From Isosphaeraceae bacterium (GTDB taxonomy: Bacteria > Planctomycetota > Planctomycetia > Isosphaerales > Isosphaeraceae): DNA of 55,358 bases. The position numbers and the translations under genes were made by a program. The stretch spans positions 1 through 55,358 of the forward strand of contig JANXSX010000106.1 in the NCBI GenBank assembly GCA_025356475.1. Direction: 5' to 3'. The notes beneath the pieces are model-generated. The model was not told the DNA's origin. It saw only the letters and a list, made by a program, of their open reading frames with translations, and made no database searches. Below, piece after piece: positions 9,686-19,921 of this stretch (the stretch's first letter is position 1; every line of letters begins with the position of its first letter).

Positions 9686-11139
9686 TCTTGATCTCCCGAA
9701 CTAGGGTCCATCCGTTTGCGCAACGCGGCGTCTGGTCCGCCGCCGAACTGGGCCCAGTAACGCGCCTTGAATGGATTAACCTTAGGGCCGATTGCGTTTT
9801 CGTTTTCGAGCTTGGGCAGGACACTTTGCCACCAGCGGTCGTAGTCTTGCCGTAAGCGAGCCGCAACGTCAGGTCGATCAGTAATGACATTCGTCGACTC
9901 GCCGGGATCGATCTTGAGGTCATAGAGTTCGATATCGTTGACTAATGTGTATCGCTCGTCGCGAATCGCGTGTTTCTGATATTTCGCACGCTCAGCCTGT
10001 CCACGATCCCAACGCCCCAGATGTGTCACCAACGTCCGGTTTGGCCAGGGCTCATGCGGGTTCTTGAGCAAGGGCTTCAGGCTTCGCCCTTCGACTTGGT
10101 CTTTCACGAGTTGAGATAGCTTCAAGTCAAGAAAGTCGGCAAGAGTGGGAAGCACATCAATGTGTGCTGTGAGCGCACCAATGTCCCTTCCCCCTTGAAA
10201 TGTCGACGGCCAGCGCCAGAATGAGGGTACACGCGTCCCTCCTTGATAAGGCGTGTTCTTGGAGCCACGCATGCCGGCGTTATAGACCTTCGTGCCGTTG
10301 GTTCCGCCATTGTCGGTCAGGAAGATGACCAAGGTATTCTCAGCGATCTTCCAGTGTTCGAGCTTTTCCATCAAGAATCCGACGTTATCATCGATATTCT
10401 CGATCATACCGAAAAACTTGGCTACGTTCTCGGGAAGGTTGTCCAGATATCGATCTGAATACTCTGTGGGACACTCAAGAGGCTCATGAGCCGCGTTCGG
10501 CGTGATCATCGCGAAAAATGGTTTGTCATGAGAAGTGACCTGAGCATTCATCCAGCAAATTGCTTCGCTGAAGAAGAGATTCGTGCAGTACCCGCGGGTC
10601 TTCTCGAAAGTGCCGTTGTGCAAGATGGCGGGATCGAAGTAAGAATTGTCGGGGGCATCGCCGCAACTTCCTGCAAACGTCTGGCCGATCCCACCGCCTC
10701 CATGGATATAAACTTCGTCAAATCCACGACGTTCGGGCTGATACTCGGGCTCATCACCCAGATGCCACTTGCCGAAGAGACCAGTCGTATAGCCTCCATT
10801 CTTGAGCAATTGAGGCAACGTCGTGGCCTTAAGACTCAGCCGCTCGCGTTCGGCGATTGTATGCGTCACGCCTGACTTGAATTCATGTCGGCCCGTCAAC
10901 AGCGCTGCTCGTGTGGGAGCACATGTGGGACTGACATGAAAGTCGGTAAATCTCGCACTCTCGCGGTAGAGTTTATCGATGTTGGGGGTACGGATGAAGG
11001 GATTGCCATGGCACCCAAAGTCTCCGTAACCAATATCATCGGGCATGATCAGGATGATATTCGGGCGAGGAGTGCCGGTTTCTTCAGGGGTTGCATTGCC
11101 CACAACGATCATGAGGCTCAAGAGAGTAGTAATGATCAT
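9682..11139 (-). CDS. Arylsulfatase-family sulfatase
   Basis: A 485-residue type I sulfatase, the middle gene of a three-sulfatase minus-strand run. A short hydrophobic N-terminus (MIITTLLSLMIVVGNA) looks like a signal peptide. RPNIILIMPDDIGYGDFG carries the metal-binding aspartates, and the signature CAPTR begins at Cys73, with TGRH after it. VIFLTDNGG and GGTRVPSFWRWP are typical arylsulfatase A-type segments. It starts 12 bases after the end of the upstream sulfatase gene and overlaps the next by four. Secreted sulfatases remove sulfate esters from algal or animal polysaccharides, the likely reason for this cluster. Confidence 0.9.
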   Translation of the reverse strand: MIITTLLSLMIVVGNATPEETGTPRPNIILIMPDDIGYGDFGCHGNPFIRTPNIDKLYRESARFTDFHVSPTCAPTRAALLTGRHEFKSGVTHTIAERERLSLKATTLPQLLKNGGYTTGLFGKWHLGDEPEYQPERRGFDEVYIHGGGGIGQTFAGSCGDAPDNSYFDPAILHNGTFEKTRGYCTNLFFSEAICWMNAQVTSHDKPFFAMITPNAAHEPLECPTEYSDRYLDNLPENVAKFFGMIENIDDNVGFLMEKLEHWKIAENTLVIFLTDNGGTNGTKVYNAGMRGSKNTPYQGGTRVPSFWRWPSTFQGGRDIGALTAHIDVLPTLADFLDLKLSQLVKDQVEGRSLKPLLKNPHEPWPNRTLVTHLGRWDRGQAERAKYQKHAIRDERYTLVNDIELYDLKIDPGESTNVITDRPDVAARLRQDYDRWWQSVLPKLENENAIGPKVNPFKARYWAQFGGGPDAALRKRMDPSSGDQE

Positions 11140-11151
11140 AGCCGAAACCTT

Positions 11152-12711
11152 TTAACGAAGTTGGGGAGGAGTACGAGCCCCATAAGCGTCCTTGGGTATC
11201 AGAGGGGGAACTTTAAGCTCGGTACGCAATCGGGAAAGTTCATTCTTGAGTTCCGTTACGACGGGGGTATGAGTGGGGTCCGCATAGACGTTTCGCAGCT
11301 CCGAAGGGTCGGTCTTTAGGTCGAAGAGTTCCCATTCCTCCACATCAGGGGTGTCAAAATGGACGAGTTTGAATCGGTCGGTCACAACTCCATGGTGAGG
11401 TCGGACATGGTGAGGAACCGGGTACTCGAAGTATTGATAGTAGAAGCTGGTCCGCCAATCGGCAGGAACCTGTCCCTTGAGGATGGGAACCAGGCTTCGA
11501 CCCTGCATTTCTGTGGGCACCGGTACTCCTGCGGCTTCAAGGAAGGTTTCAGCGAAATCGAGGTTAGAAACCAGGTGTTGATCGACACAGCCTGGTTTGG
11601 CCACTTTTGGCCACCTGACCAGAAGCGGGGCTCGAAGTGATTCCTCAAAGATCCATCGCTTATCGAACCACCCATGCTCTCCGAGATAAAAACCTTGGTC
11701 AGCGGAGTACACAACAATTGTATTTTCGCTCAATCCTTCTAGTTCCAAATATTCCAAGATCTTGCCGACGCTCTCATCGACTGCTTTGATACAGCCGAGA
11801 TAGTCATGCATGTAGCGTTGATATTTCCATCGCACAAGGTCGTCACCTTCGAGCTTCGCCTGGTGAAACGCCTTGTTTCGTGGGTCATAATAGGTGTTCC
11901 AGGCTTTGAGTTGCTCAGGTGATAGGTCATTTGGAGCGATCAGCTTCAGATCGATTGGCGTCATTGTCTTGGCGATCGTCATTTGTTGATCCGATTCCGC
12001 CTTCCCTCGACCTTCGTAATTATCAAAAAGTGTCGTTGGTTCAGGATAGATACGATCCTTGTTATGACCCAAGTGTCGAATCGCAGGCTCCCAGGTTCGA
12101 TGCGGTGCCTTATGTTGGGACATCAGCAAGAAGGGCCTGGTCTTGTCTCGGTTCCGAAGCCACTCAAGGCTGAAATCCGTAATCAGGTCGGTGATGTAAC
12201 CTTCCTGCTTGGTACGCTGGCCATTGCGGATCATTTGAGGGTTATAATAGTCACCTTGCCCAGGCAAGATATTCCACTCGTCGAACCCCGTCGGGTCACT
12301 TACAAGATGCCACTTCCCAATAACTGCAGTCTGATATCCTTCCTTTTGAAGAAGCTTGGCGACGGTTGTCTGTGAACCATCGAACCGGCTAGTGTTATTA
12401 TTGTAAAAGCCGTTTAAGTGAGAGTATTTGCCGGTGAGGACAGTTGCGCGACTTGGCCCGCAGATTGAGTTAGGAACGACACATCGATTAAATCGAACGC
12501 CTTCACGGCCAATTCGATCGATGTTCGGAGTTTCGATCAAGTTGCGACTATCGCCATAAGCGCTGATGGCTTGATAGGCATGGTCGTCACTGAAGATGAA
12601 GACGATATTCGGTTGATTCACTGGGGCGGCTGCGGAAGCAACGCCTGCGTTGATGAGCGTAAAGAGCGAGACGAGAAGGAGCAGACCTGAGGACTTGAGG
12701 AGGAAGTCCAT
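11152..12711 (-). CDS. Sulfatase, iduronate/glucosamine-sulfatase-like
   Basis: A 519-residue sulfatase heading the three-gene run. I start it at ATG 12711 (MDFLLKSSG); a GTG five codons earlier would also read, but its first bases form the GGAG that serves ATG 12711. A signal peptide ends near VASAAA. The metal site FIFSDDHAYQAISAYGD and signature CGPSR (Cys84) are clear. LGEHGWFDKRWIFEES and the DLKTDPSELRNVYADP tail are typical of the iduronate-2-sulfatase/N-sulfoglucosamine-like groups; substrate is unresolved. No sulfatase-maturing enzyme is encoded nearby, so maturation must be supplied elsewhere. Confidence 0.9.
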   Translation of the reverse strand: MDFLLKSSGLLLLVSLFTLINAGVASAAAPVNQPNIVFIFSDDHAYQAISAYGDSRNLIETPNIDRIGREGVRFNRCVVPNSICGPSRATVLTGKYSHLNGFYNNNTSRFDGSQTTVAKLLQKEGYQTAVIGKWHLVSDPTGFDEWNILPGQGDYYNPQMIRNGQRTKQEGYITDLITDFSLEWLRNRDKTRPFLLMSQHKAPHRTWEPAIRHLGHNKDRIYPEPTTLFDNYEGRGKAESDQQMTIAKTMTPIDLKLIAPNDLSPEQLKAWNTYYDPRNKAFHQAKLEGDDLVRWKYQRYMHDYLGCIKAVDESVGKILEYLELEGLSENTIVVYSADQGFYLGEHGWFDKRWIFEESLRAPLLVRWPKVAKPGCVDQHLVSNLDFAETFLEAAGVPVPTEMQGRSLVPILKGQVPADWRTSFYYQYFEYPVPHHVRPHHGVVTDRFKLVHFDTPDVEEWELFDLKTDPSELRNVYADPTHTPVVTELKNELSRLRTELKVPPLIPKDAYGARTPPQLR

Positions 12712-12817
12712 AGCGAGGATCTCCACGTTTTGGACTCTGGGGAACTTGATAATCGTAAGTTACCAGACGCTGAGCGTGAGGTCCAGAACGCGGTAGCTGA
12801 AACCATTCCCGAGAGAT

Positions 12818-15800
12818 TTAGAAGCTCGCGAGTGATTCAATCTCGGGCTCTTTCGCGTTCGGAAGGTGCGATTCTCGCTCAATAGTGAGTGAGGGATTCG
12901 TTTGAGCTGACCAGAAGTCATTCATCCACTGAATGACCGAGTAGAACACGGGGGTTAAGAAGATCCCGAAGAGAGTGACCCCCAGCATTCCGCCGAAGAC
13001 CGCCGTCCCGAGTGCGCGACGCATTTCTGACCCTGCACCCTTCGACAGCACCAAGGGAACAACGCCCAGGATGAATGCCAGCGAAGTCATCATGATGGGG
13101 CGAAGGCGAAGCATACAAGCTGCGAGAGTCGCCTCGCGACGCGACACGCCAACTTCGCGCAATCCCTTGGCGAATTCGACGATCAGGATCGCATTCTTGC
13201 ATGCGAGACCAACCAAGACGATGAATCCAACTTGAGTGAAGATATTAATATCTAGCTTCGCCATCAGGACACCCCCGATTGAGCAGAGCAGGCACATGGG
13301 CACCACCAGGATGACCGCCAGAGGGAGCGACCAGCTCTCGTACTGGGCGGCAAGCACCAGAAAAACGAGCACAACGGCAAGCACGAACACGATCATTGCA
13401 GTAACGCCCGTCTCGCGCTGGAGGAGGGCAAGTTCCGTCCATTCGGAGCGCATCGAACTCGGAAGTCCCTCTGTGACCAGATCATGCATCTGAGCGATCG
13501 CCTGTCCCGAGCTTGTACCTGGCGCGGGATTGCCGTTGATTGTCGCGGCAGGATACATATTATAACGCATGATCATGACAGGTCCGGTGACCTCGCGGAG
13601 GCTAGCCAGCGAGCCGAGTGGGGCCATTCCTCCGCGTTGATTCCGAATCTTTAACTGCTTTAGATCTTCGAGTCGTTTGCGATAATTCGAGTCGCCTTGA
13701 ACATTGACCTGCCAGGTCCGACCGAAACGATTGAAGTCATTGATATACAGCGATCCAAAGTAGATTTGAAGAGTATTGAAAACCTCAGACATGGAAACAC
13801 CCATGCTATTTACGCGATCGCGGTCGATGTCGAGGAAAAGCCAGGGAGTATTCGCCCGGAAACTGGTAAAGAGCCCCTGCAGAGTGGGCGTATTCGCTCC
13901 TGAGGCGATGATGCCTTCGGCAGTGGACTGCAACTCATCTAGCCCAACATCACCCCGATCCTCAATCACGACTTTGAAGCCACCGGCTGTGCCCAAGCCT
14001 TCAACGGGAGGTGCGCCGAACACATTGACGAGGCCTTCCGGAATTGCATCTTGCAGAGCAGTCTGGAGTGCCATCGAGATCGCGTCGGCGGAACGATCCG
14101 GCTGTAACCGATGCTCGAAATCGTCGAGCATCACATACATCGAGCCAAAATTTGGGGCGTTGGCATTTAAGAGCAACGACTGACCGGCGATTGCCACAGT
14201 GTGCTTCACCCCATGAACTGAAGCGGCAAGATTCTCAACATCTCGCATGACTGTTTGTGTTTTTTCAAGTGATGTTGAGTCAGGCATCTGCATATTGACT
14301 AAGAGGTAACCTTTATCCTGGGCAGGAATGAAGCCAGTTGGCGTTCGACCGAATCCAGCATATGTCAGATAAAGCAAGCCAGCATAGACAATCAAAACCA
14401 GTGGGCTAATGCGAAGTAGTCCACCAACAACGCGTGCGTAGAGGCTCGTCGTGCGATCAAACCCTGCGTTAAAGATTGCAAAGAAGCGACCAAGACTCTC
14501 ATTAATCACGCCCGAGAGCAGCCAGCCCACAAGTAAACCCGCTGTGCTCGCCGCGATCCAAAAGACTGACTCAGTGCTTAGGGTCTCGGAAAGCGAATTC
14601 AGCAGTGACATCACTTGCGGCGACTTCTGGGCGATCTTTGCCAACTCAGGAGCACCGAACGTACCGATTACCCAGGCAATCACCACAGCGATAACCGCTT
14701 TGGGTAGGGGTTCACGCTTCCGATCCGCTTTCGACTTGAGCAGCAATGCAGCAAGTGCGGGGCTGAGTGTCAACGAGTTGAACGCGGAGATTAAGGTTGA
14801 GACTGCGATTGTGAGGGCGAATTGCCGGAAGAATTGGCCGACGATGCCGGTGATGAACGCACAGGGCACGAACACCGCAGTGAGGACGAGGCCGATCGCG
14901 ATCACTGGTCCGCTTACCTCGTCCATCGCTTTTATTGTGGCATCGCGAGGTGATAGACCTTCTTCTATATGATGTTCTACGGCTTCGACGACCACGATGG
15001 CATCGTCAACAACGATGCCGATGGCCAGGACGAGCCCGAAGAGAGTGAGGTTATTTACGCTGAAACCGAGAACTCGCATCGCGGCAAAAGTTCCGACAAT
15101 TGCGACAGGGACTGCAATCAGTGGAATGACGGCAGAACGCCAGTTCTGTAAAAAGAGGAGTACAACCACGGCCACGAGAATTACAGCGTCGCGTAAAGTC
15201 TTGAACACTTCATTCACGGACTCAGTGATGAACGGAGTGGTATCGTACACAATCGAATAATCAAGTCCTTCGGGAAAGTCTTCGAGCAACCTCTCCATCT
15301 TCTGGCGAACGAGGCCGGCAGTCCTGAGCGCGTTCGAGCCAGGCCGCTGATAGATCGAAAGTGCGACCGAGGGCTTGCCGTCAAGCGTGCAAGACTGGTC
15401 GTAACCTTGGGCTCCAAGCTCGATTCTGGCGACATCGCTCAGCCTAACAATCCGCCCTTCAGCATCATATTTGAGAATGATACCAGCGAACTCTTCCGGG
15501 CTCGCTAGTCGTCCGAGCGTACTCATCGTATATTGGAAGACCTGGCCGGTGGGGACGGGAGGTTGGCCAATCTGACCTGCCGCGACTTGAATATTTTGCT
15601 GGCCGATGGCTGTCGCCACATCATTTGCTGTCAAGTTACGAAAGGCCATCTTCCCAGGGTCAAGCCATACACGCATGCTGTAGTCGCGTTGCCCGAGATA
15701 TGTGATATCGCCGACTCCCTCTAGTCGGGCGAGTTCGTCTTTCAGTTGGATCGTCGCATAGTTACTCAAATAGAGATTGTCGCGAGATTCATCGGGAGAA

Positions 15801-16231
15801 AATAGATTTACAATCATCAAGATGCTTGGTGACTTCTTCTTGACCGTAACTCCCCGGCGCTTAACCAGGTCGGGTAGGATTGGCTCGGCCAAACCCACCT
15901 TGGTCTGAACCATCACCTGGGCCATATTCAGATCGACACCCACCCGAAACGTAACGGTAAGGGTATAACTCCCATCATTGGTGCATTGTGAAGACATGTA
16001 CAGCATGTTCTCAACACCATTCACCTGTTGCTCAATGGGTTCAGCAACCGTACTCGCAACGACCTTGGCGTTCGCGCCTGGATAAAACGCGGAAACCTCA
16101 ACGGTCGGCGGCGTGATGTCAGGGTATTGGGCCACGGGCAAGGTGGTGATTGCGAGCCCACCCGCCATGGTGATGACGATCGAAAGCACGGCCGCGAAGA
16201 TGGGTCGATCGATGAAGAATCGTGAAAACAT
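12818..16231 (-). CDS. RND efflux permease (HAE1-type), second copy
   Basis: A 1137-residue inner-membrane proton-driven exporter of the AcrB/HAE1 group. It opens with the family hallmark FSRFFIDRPIFA and the first membrane segment. The proton-relay pair lies in GIVVDDAIVVVE within TM4, and both large [11 protein letters not shown] loops are present. Compared with AcrB, the stretch between TM6 and TM7 is some 60-80 residues longer and carries two extra hydrophobic segments. It starts nine bases after the end of a paralogous permease gene, so the two are co-expressed and may form a mixed trimer, as in MdtBC-type pumps. It is the last gene of the operon; no outer-membrane channel follows. Confidence 0.92.
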   Translation of the reverse strand: MFSRFFIDRPIFAAVLSIVITMAGGLAITTLPVAQYPDITPPTVEVSAFYPGANAKVVASTVAEPIEQQVNGVENMLYMSSQCTNDGSYTLTVTFRVGVDLNMAQVMVQTKVGLAEPILPDLVKRRGVTVKKKSPSILMIVNLFSPDESRDNLYLSNYATIQLKDELARLEGVGDITYLGQRDYSMRVWLDPGKMAFRNLTANDVATAIGQQNIQVAAGQIGQPPVPTGQVFQYTMSTLGRLASPEEFAGIILKYDAEGRIVRLSDVARIELGAQGYDQSCTLDGKPSVALSIYQRPGSNALRTAGLVRQKMERLLEDFPEGLDYSIVYDTTPFITESVNEVFKTLRDAVILVAVVVLLFLQNWRSAVIPLIAVPVAIVGTFAAMRVLGFSVNNLTLFGLVLAIGIVVDDAIVVVEAVEHHIEEGLSPRDATIKAMDEVSGPVIAIGLVLTAVFVPCAFITGIVGQFFRQFALTIAVSTLISAFNSLTLSPALAALLLKSKADRKREPLPKAVIAVVIAWVIGTFGAPELAKIAQKSPQVMSLLNSLSETLSTESVFWIAASTAGLLVGWLLSGVINESLGRFFAIFNAGFDRTTSLYARVVGGLLRISPLVLIVYAGLLYLTYAGFGRTPTGFIPAQDKGYLLVNMQMPDSTSLEKTQTVMRDVENLAASVHGVKHTVAIAGQSLLLNANAPNFGSMYVMLDDFEHRLQPDRSADAISMALQTALQDAIPEGLVNVFGAPPVEGLGTAGGFKVVIEDRGDVGLDELQSTAEGIIASGANTPTLQGLFTSFRANTPWLFLDIDRDRVNSMGVSMSEVFNTLQIYFGSLYINDFNRFGRTWQVNVQGDSNYRKRLEDLKQLKIRNQRGGMAPLGSLASLREVTGPVMIMRYNMYPAATINGNPAPGTSSGQAIAQMHDLVTEGLPSSMRSEWTELALLQRETGVTAMIVFVLAVVLVFLVLAAQYESWSLPLAVILVVPMCLLCSIGGVLMAKLDINIFTQVGFIVLVGLACKNAILIVEFAKGLREVGVSRREATLAACMLRLRPIMMTSLAFILGVVPLVLSKGAGSEMRRALGTAVFGGMLGVTLFGIFLTPVFYSVIQWMNDFWSAQTNPSLTIERESHLPNAKEPEIESLASF

Positions 16232-16240
16232 ACGGGCAGC

Positions 16241-19200
16241 TCACTTATGATCGACGAATTCTTCAACAGGGGCTGTTTTTGGACTGAGGCGTTTCGGCTT
16301 GGGCGGACGGGTGCGGCGCTGGGGTGGGCGTAAGAAGCTGAGCGAAAGCCCTGCCAGAACGAAGTTACCAATCTTGCGAACGGGAGAGGAGGTGCCAAAG
16401 TACCTTGATTCTCCGATCTCTTCGATCACGTAAAAGAAGACCGGCGTAAGGACTAGGCCGAAGAGCGTAACTCCCAACATCCCACTGAATACGGTGATAC
16501 CGAGTGTTCGGCGCATCTCGGCCCCGGCCCCTTTCGAGACCATTAAAGGCGAAACTCCGAGAATAAATGCAAGAGACGTCATCACGATCGGTCTCAAGCG
16601 AAGAGCACAGGCTTCGAGGGCTGCTTGACGTGTTGGAACTCCCGACTCCTTACGCATCTTGGCGAATTCCACGATCAAAATCGCGTTCTTGCTCGCGAGT
16701 CCGACGAGGACGACGAAGCCAATCTGTGTAAAGATATTGACGTCAGCATTTACGTAACGAACTCCGACAATTGCACTGAGCAAACACATGGGCACTACAA
16801 GAATGATCGCCAAAGGCAGCGACCAGCTCTCGTATTGGGCGGCGAGGACCAGGAAGACCATGACAACGGCGATCGCGAAGATCGTCATGGCGGTATTGCC
16901 TGCCTGAAGTTCGAGGAAGGCGAGTTCTGTCCATTCGTAGGACATCGAGCCTTCTAGGTTCTTTGTGGCGAGCTTCTCCATCGCGGCGATTCCTTCACCG
17001 GAACTCACCCCTGGGGCCGATGAACCATTCACGGGAGCGGATGGATACATATTATAACGCGAGAGGATGAGCGGCCCTGGCTTTTCCTTGACGGTTGCGA
17101 GGGCTCCCAAAGGAACCATTTTCCCCTGCAAGTTGCGAACCTTGAGACGTGAAGCGTTCTTGGGGTCGTTCCGGAAGCGTGCCTCCGCTTGCACGATCAC
17201 TTGCCAGGTTCGCCCGAAGCGGTTGAAATCATTCACATAGAGCGAACCGAGGTAGGTGCGGACCGTATCAAAAAGATCTTGTAATGCGACGTTCTTCTGA
17301 ACGACTTCCTGGCGGTTAATATCCGCATAAAGTTGGGGAACCCCTGCGCGGAAGACAGTGGCAAGTCCGACGAAAGCACCTGGAGGATTGTCGCTAATGA
17401 TCTGGCCGGAACTATTCCGCTTTCCCACGAGTGCGGACTCAGACTCGCCGGCCTTCACGTACCCAGACGCGAGTTCCTTACGCGCTTCATCGATCAGTTT
17501 CTCGGCCTGCGCTTGGAGCATCCTCGGCCCATTATCGCCCCGATCTTCGATCATCATTTTAAAGCCGCCGGCTCGACCCACTCCTCGAACGGGTGGAGGT
17601 CCGAGAACCGTCATCATCGCCTCGGGGACCTCCGCTTCGAATTGCTTGCGAAGTCGCGCCGCAATCGACTCACTATCGAGAGGAACGACGACAGTCTCCT
17701 CCTTGGGACCATCAGGTGTTTGCTTGATCACTTTTTTGATCAACGGTTCGCGACGATTCGCAAATGTATCGAGAATTGCAAACATCGAGCCGAAATTGGA
17801 TCCGTTTGCGGACAGCAGCATCGACTGACCCGCATTGGTCTGCACAAAGCGGATGCCGTCAGTTTCAAAACGAGCGATCTTGTCGAGCTTTACCATCACT
17901 GCGCGGGTTCGTTCCGCTGAGGCCGAGTCGGGCAACTGGACATTGATCAGCAAGTAGCCCATGTCCTGCGAGGGGATAAAGCCGGTCGGGGTGTTGGTAA
18001 AGCTCCAATGAGTCAAATAGAGAAGTCCTCCATAGCCCAAAATGACGAGTGGACTAATCCGCAAAAGTAGCCCGACCCCGCGGGTATAGCCGCGTGTACC
18101 AACACCAAAGGCACGATTGAATCCGCGAAAGAGGCCACCCAACATGCGGTTTAGGAGAGGCCCCAGCAGGCCACCGATGGTTGCTCCAATCAAGCTTCCG
18201 CACACGTCAAAAACCCATGGCTTAAGCGGAAAACCTGACCACAACTCAAGTCGAGGGACGAGCCTGGTATGGGCGAGATAGGCACCGGCCAGGACAAAGA
18301 CGACCCAGGGGAGAGGGTTGGTTCTCTCCCCAGCACGCTTGGGCTTGAGCAAGATTGCAGCGAGCGCGGGGCTAAGCGTCAGTGAATTGAAGGCAGAAAT
18401 CACCGTTGATGTGGCGATCGTTAACGCGAATTGTTTGAAGAACTGCCCGACAATCCCCGAAATAAATGCACACGGGATAAACACAGCAGTGAGTACAAGG
18501 GCAATGGCGATTACAGGCCCACTGACTTCGTCCATCGCGCGGATCGTCGCTGCACGTGGCTCCAGACCCTGGTGCATGTGGTGTTCGACCGCTTCAACGA
18601 CCACAATGGCATCGTCGACCACGATCCCAATCGCTAGGACCAGTCCGAAGAGAGTCAGGTTATTCAGGCTGAAGCCGAGGATCGCCATCGCGGCGAATGT
18701 ACCGACGATCGCTACCGGGACGGCCACAAGTGGGATCACGGCCGATCGCCAGTCTTGAAGGAAAAGCAAAACGACAATAGCAACCAGGGCTATCGCTTCA
18801 TACAAAGTCTTGTAGACTTCTTCAATCGACTCGCGGATGAATGGTGTGGTGTCATAACGAACTTCGTAGCCCACACCCTCGGGGAAGTCGGCCTTGAGAA
18901 GTTCAATTTTGGCCTTGATCGCATCGGCTGTCGTAAGAGCGTTGGCGTCCGGAAGTTGGAAGATCGTTAGACTGACTGAAGGCTTCCCATTAACAACTAC
19001 ATTGATATCTTGGTTTTTGGATCCAAGCTCCACCCTTGCGACATCCTTAACCCGGACGATTCGACCATCTGGTGATGTCTTGACAACAATTCTTTCAAAC
19101 TCTTCCTTCTCAACCAGACGGCCCAGGGTACTCAAGGTGATCTGGGTGGCTTGACCAGTCGCCATCGGCGGCTGACCAATCTGTCCGGTCGCAACCTGGG

Positions 19201-19840
19201 TATTTTGGGCTCGGATAGCGCGGACGACATCACCGGCAGTCATGTCCCGTGAGGCAAGAAGATCGGGGTCGAGCCAGATGCGCATCGAATAATCGCGCTG
19301 ACCGAGCACGACGACGTCGCTAACTCCTGGTACGCGGAGAATTTCTTCACGGACGTGGAGCAACGCATAGTTGCTGAGGAAGAGTTGGTCGTACAACCCA
19401 CCTGGAGAATTGATGGCGATCGAAAGCAAGATGTCAGGGGATCGTTTGCGGACGTTGACACCGGTCTGTTTGAGTACATCCGGCAACAGCGGAACCGCCA
19501 GACTTACGCAATTCTGAACCAGGACTTGTGCGACGTTCAGATCAACTCCATGTTTGAACGTCACTGTCAAGTTATAAGAACCATCGTTGGTGCATTGTGA
19601 GGACATGTATAGCATGTCTTCAACACCGTTAACTTTCTCCTCAATGGGTGTGGCGATGGTCTCTGCAACAACCTGAGCGCTGGCTCCAGGGAAGCTACAA
19701 TCGACCGATACCGTAGGCGGTGAGATTTGAGGGTATTGAGCCACGGGCAAGGTTAGGAGCGCAATACCACCGGCCAGCGTGATCACAATGGAAAGGACTG
19801 AAGCAAAGATTGGTCGATCGATGAAGAAACGGGAGATCAT
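16241..19840 (-). CDS. RND efflux permease (HAE1-type), first copy
   Basis: A 1199-residue paralogue of the next gene, with the same N-terminal hallmark (ISRFFIDRPIFA), the same VVDDAIVVVE proton relay and similar loops. It also has the long insert between TM6 and TM7, here with about two hydrophobic segments. A charged, proline-rich C-terminal tail (about 30 residues, many Arg/Lys/Pro) extends past TM12. It lies between the membrane-fusion gene (81-base gap) and the second permease (9-base gap). Near identity of many blocks suggests a tandem duplication followed by divergence. Confidence 0.92.
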   Translation of the reverse strand: MISRFFIDRPIFASVLSIVITLAGGIALLTLPVAQYPQISPPTVSVDCSFPGASAQVVAETIATPIEEKVNGVEDMLYMSSQCTNDGSYNLTVTFKHGVDLNVAQVLVQNCVSLAVPLLPDVLKQTGVNVRKRSPDILLSIAINSPGGLYDQLFLSNYALLHVREEILRVPGVSDVVVLGQRDYSMRIWLDPDLLASRDMTAGDVVRAIRAQNTQVATGQIGQPPMATGQATQITLSTLGRLVEKEEFERIVVKTSPDGRIVRVKDVARVELGSKNQDINVVVNGKPSVSLTIFQLPDANALTTADAIKAKIELLKADFPEGVGYEVRYDTTPFIRESIEEVYKTLYEAIALVAIVVLLFLQDWRSAVIPLVAVPVAIVGTFAAMAILGFSLNNLTLFGLVLAIGIVVDDAIVVVEAVEHHMHQGLEPRAATIRAMDEVSGPVIAIALVLTAVFIPCAFISGIVGQFFKQFALTIATSTVISAFNSLTLSPALAAILLKPKRAGERTNPLPWVVFVLAGAYLAHTRLVPRLELWSGFPLKPWVFDVCGSLIGATIGGLLGPLLNRMLGGLFRGFNRAFGVGTRGYTRGVGLLLRISPLVILGYGGLLYLTHWSFTNTPTGFIPSQDMGYLLINVQLPDSASAERTRAVMVKLDKIARFETDGIRFVQTNAGQSMLLSANGSNFGSMFAILDTFANRREPLIKKVIKQTPDGPKEETVVVPLDSESIAARLRKQFEAEVPEAMMTVLGPPPVRGVGRAGGFKMMIEDRGDNGPRMLQAQAEKLIDEARKELASGYVKAGESESALVGKRNSSGQIISDNPPGAFVGLATVFRAGVPQLYADINRQEVVQKNVALQDLFDTVRTYLGSLYVNDFNRFGRTWQVIVQAEARFRNDPKNASRLKVRNLQGKMVPLGALATVKEKPGPLILSRYNMYPSAPVNGSSAPGVSSGEGIAAMEKLATKNLEGSMSYEWTELAFLELQAGNTAMTIFAIAVVMVFLVLAAQYESWSLPLAIILVVPMCLLSAIVGVRYVNADVNIFTQIGFVVLVGLASKNAILIVEFAKMRKESGVPTRQAALEACALRLRPIVMTSLAFILGVSPLMVSKGAGAEMRRTLGITVFSGMLGVTLFGLVLTPVFFYVIEEIGESRYFGTSSPVRKIGNFVLAGLSLSFLRPPQRRTRPPKPKRLSPKTAPVEEFVDHK

Positions 19841-19921
19841 GCGTCAGTCCTCCCGGGGCGTGCAATCTTATGGGTCAAATCAGGCAGGCTTATAGCGAAT
19901 TTAGGTCGAGGTTTGATCGAA

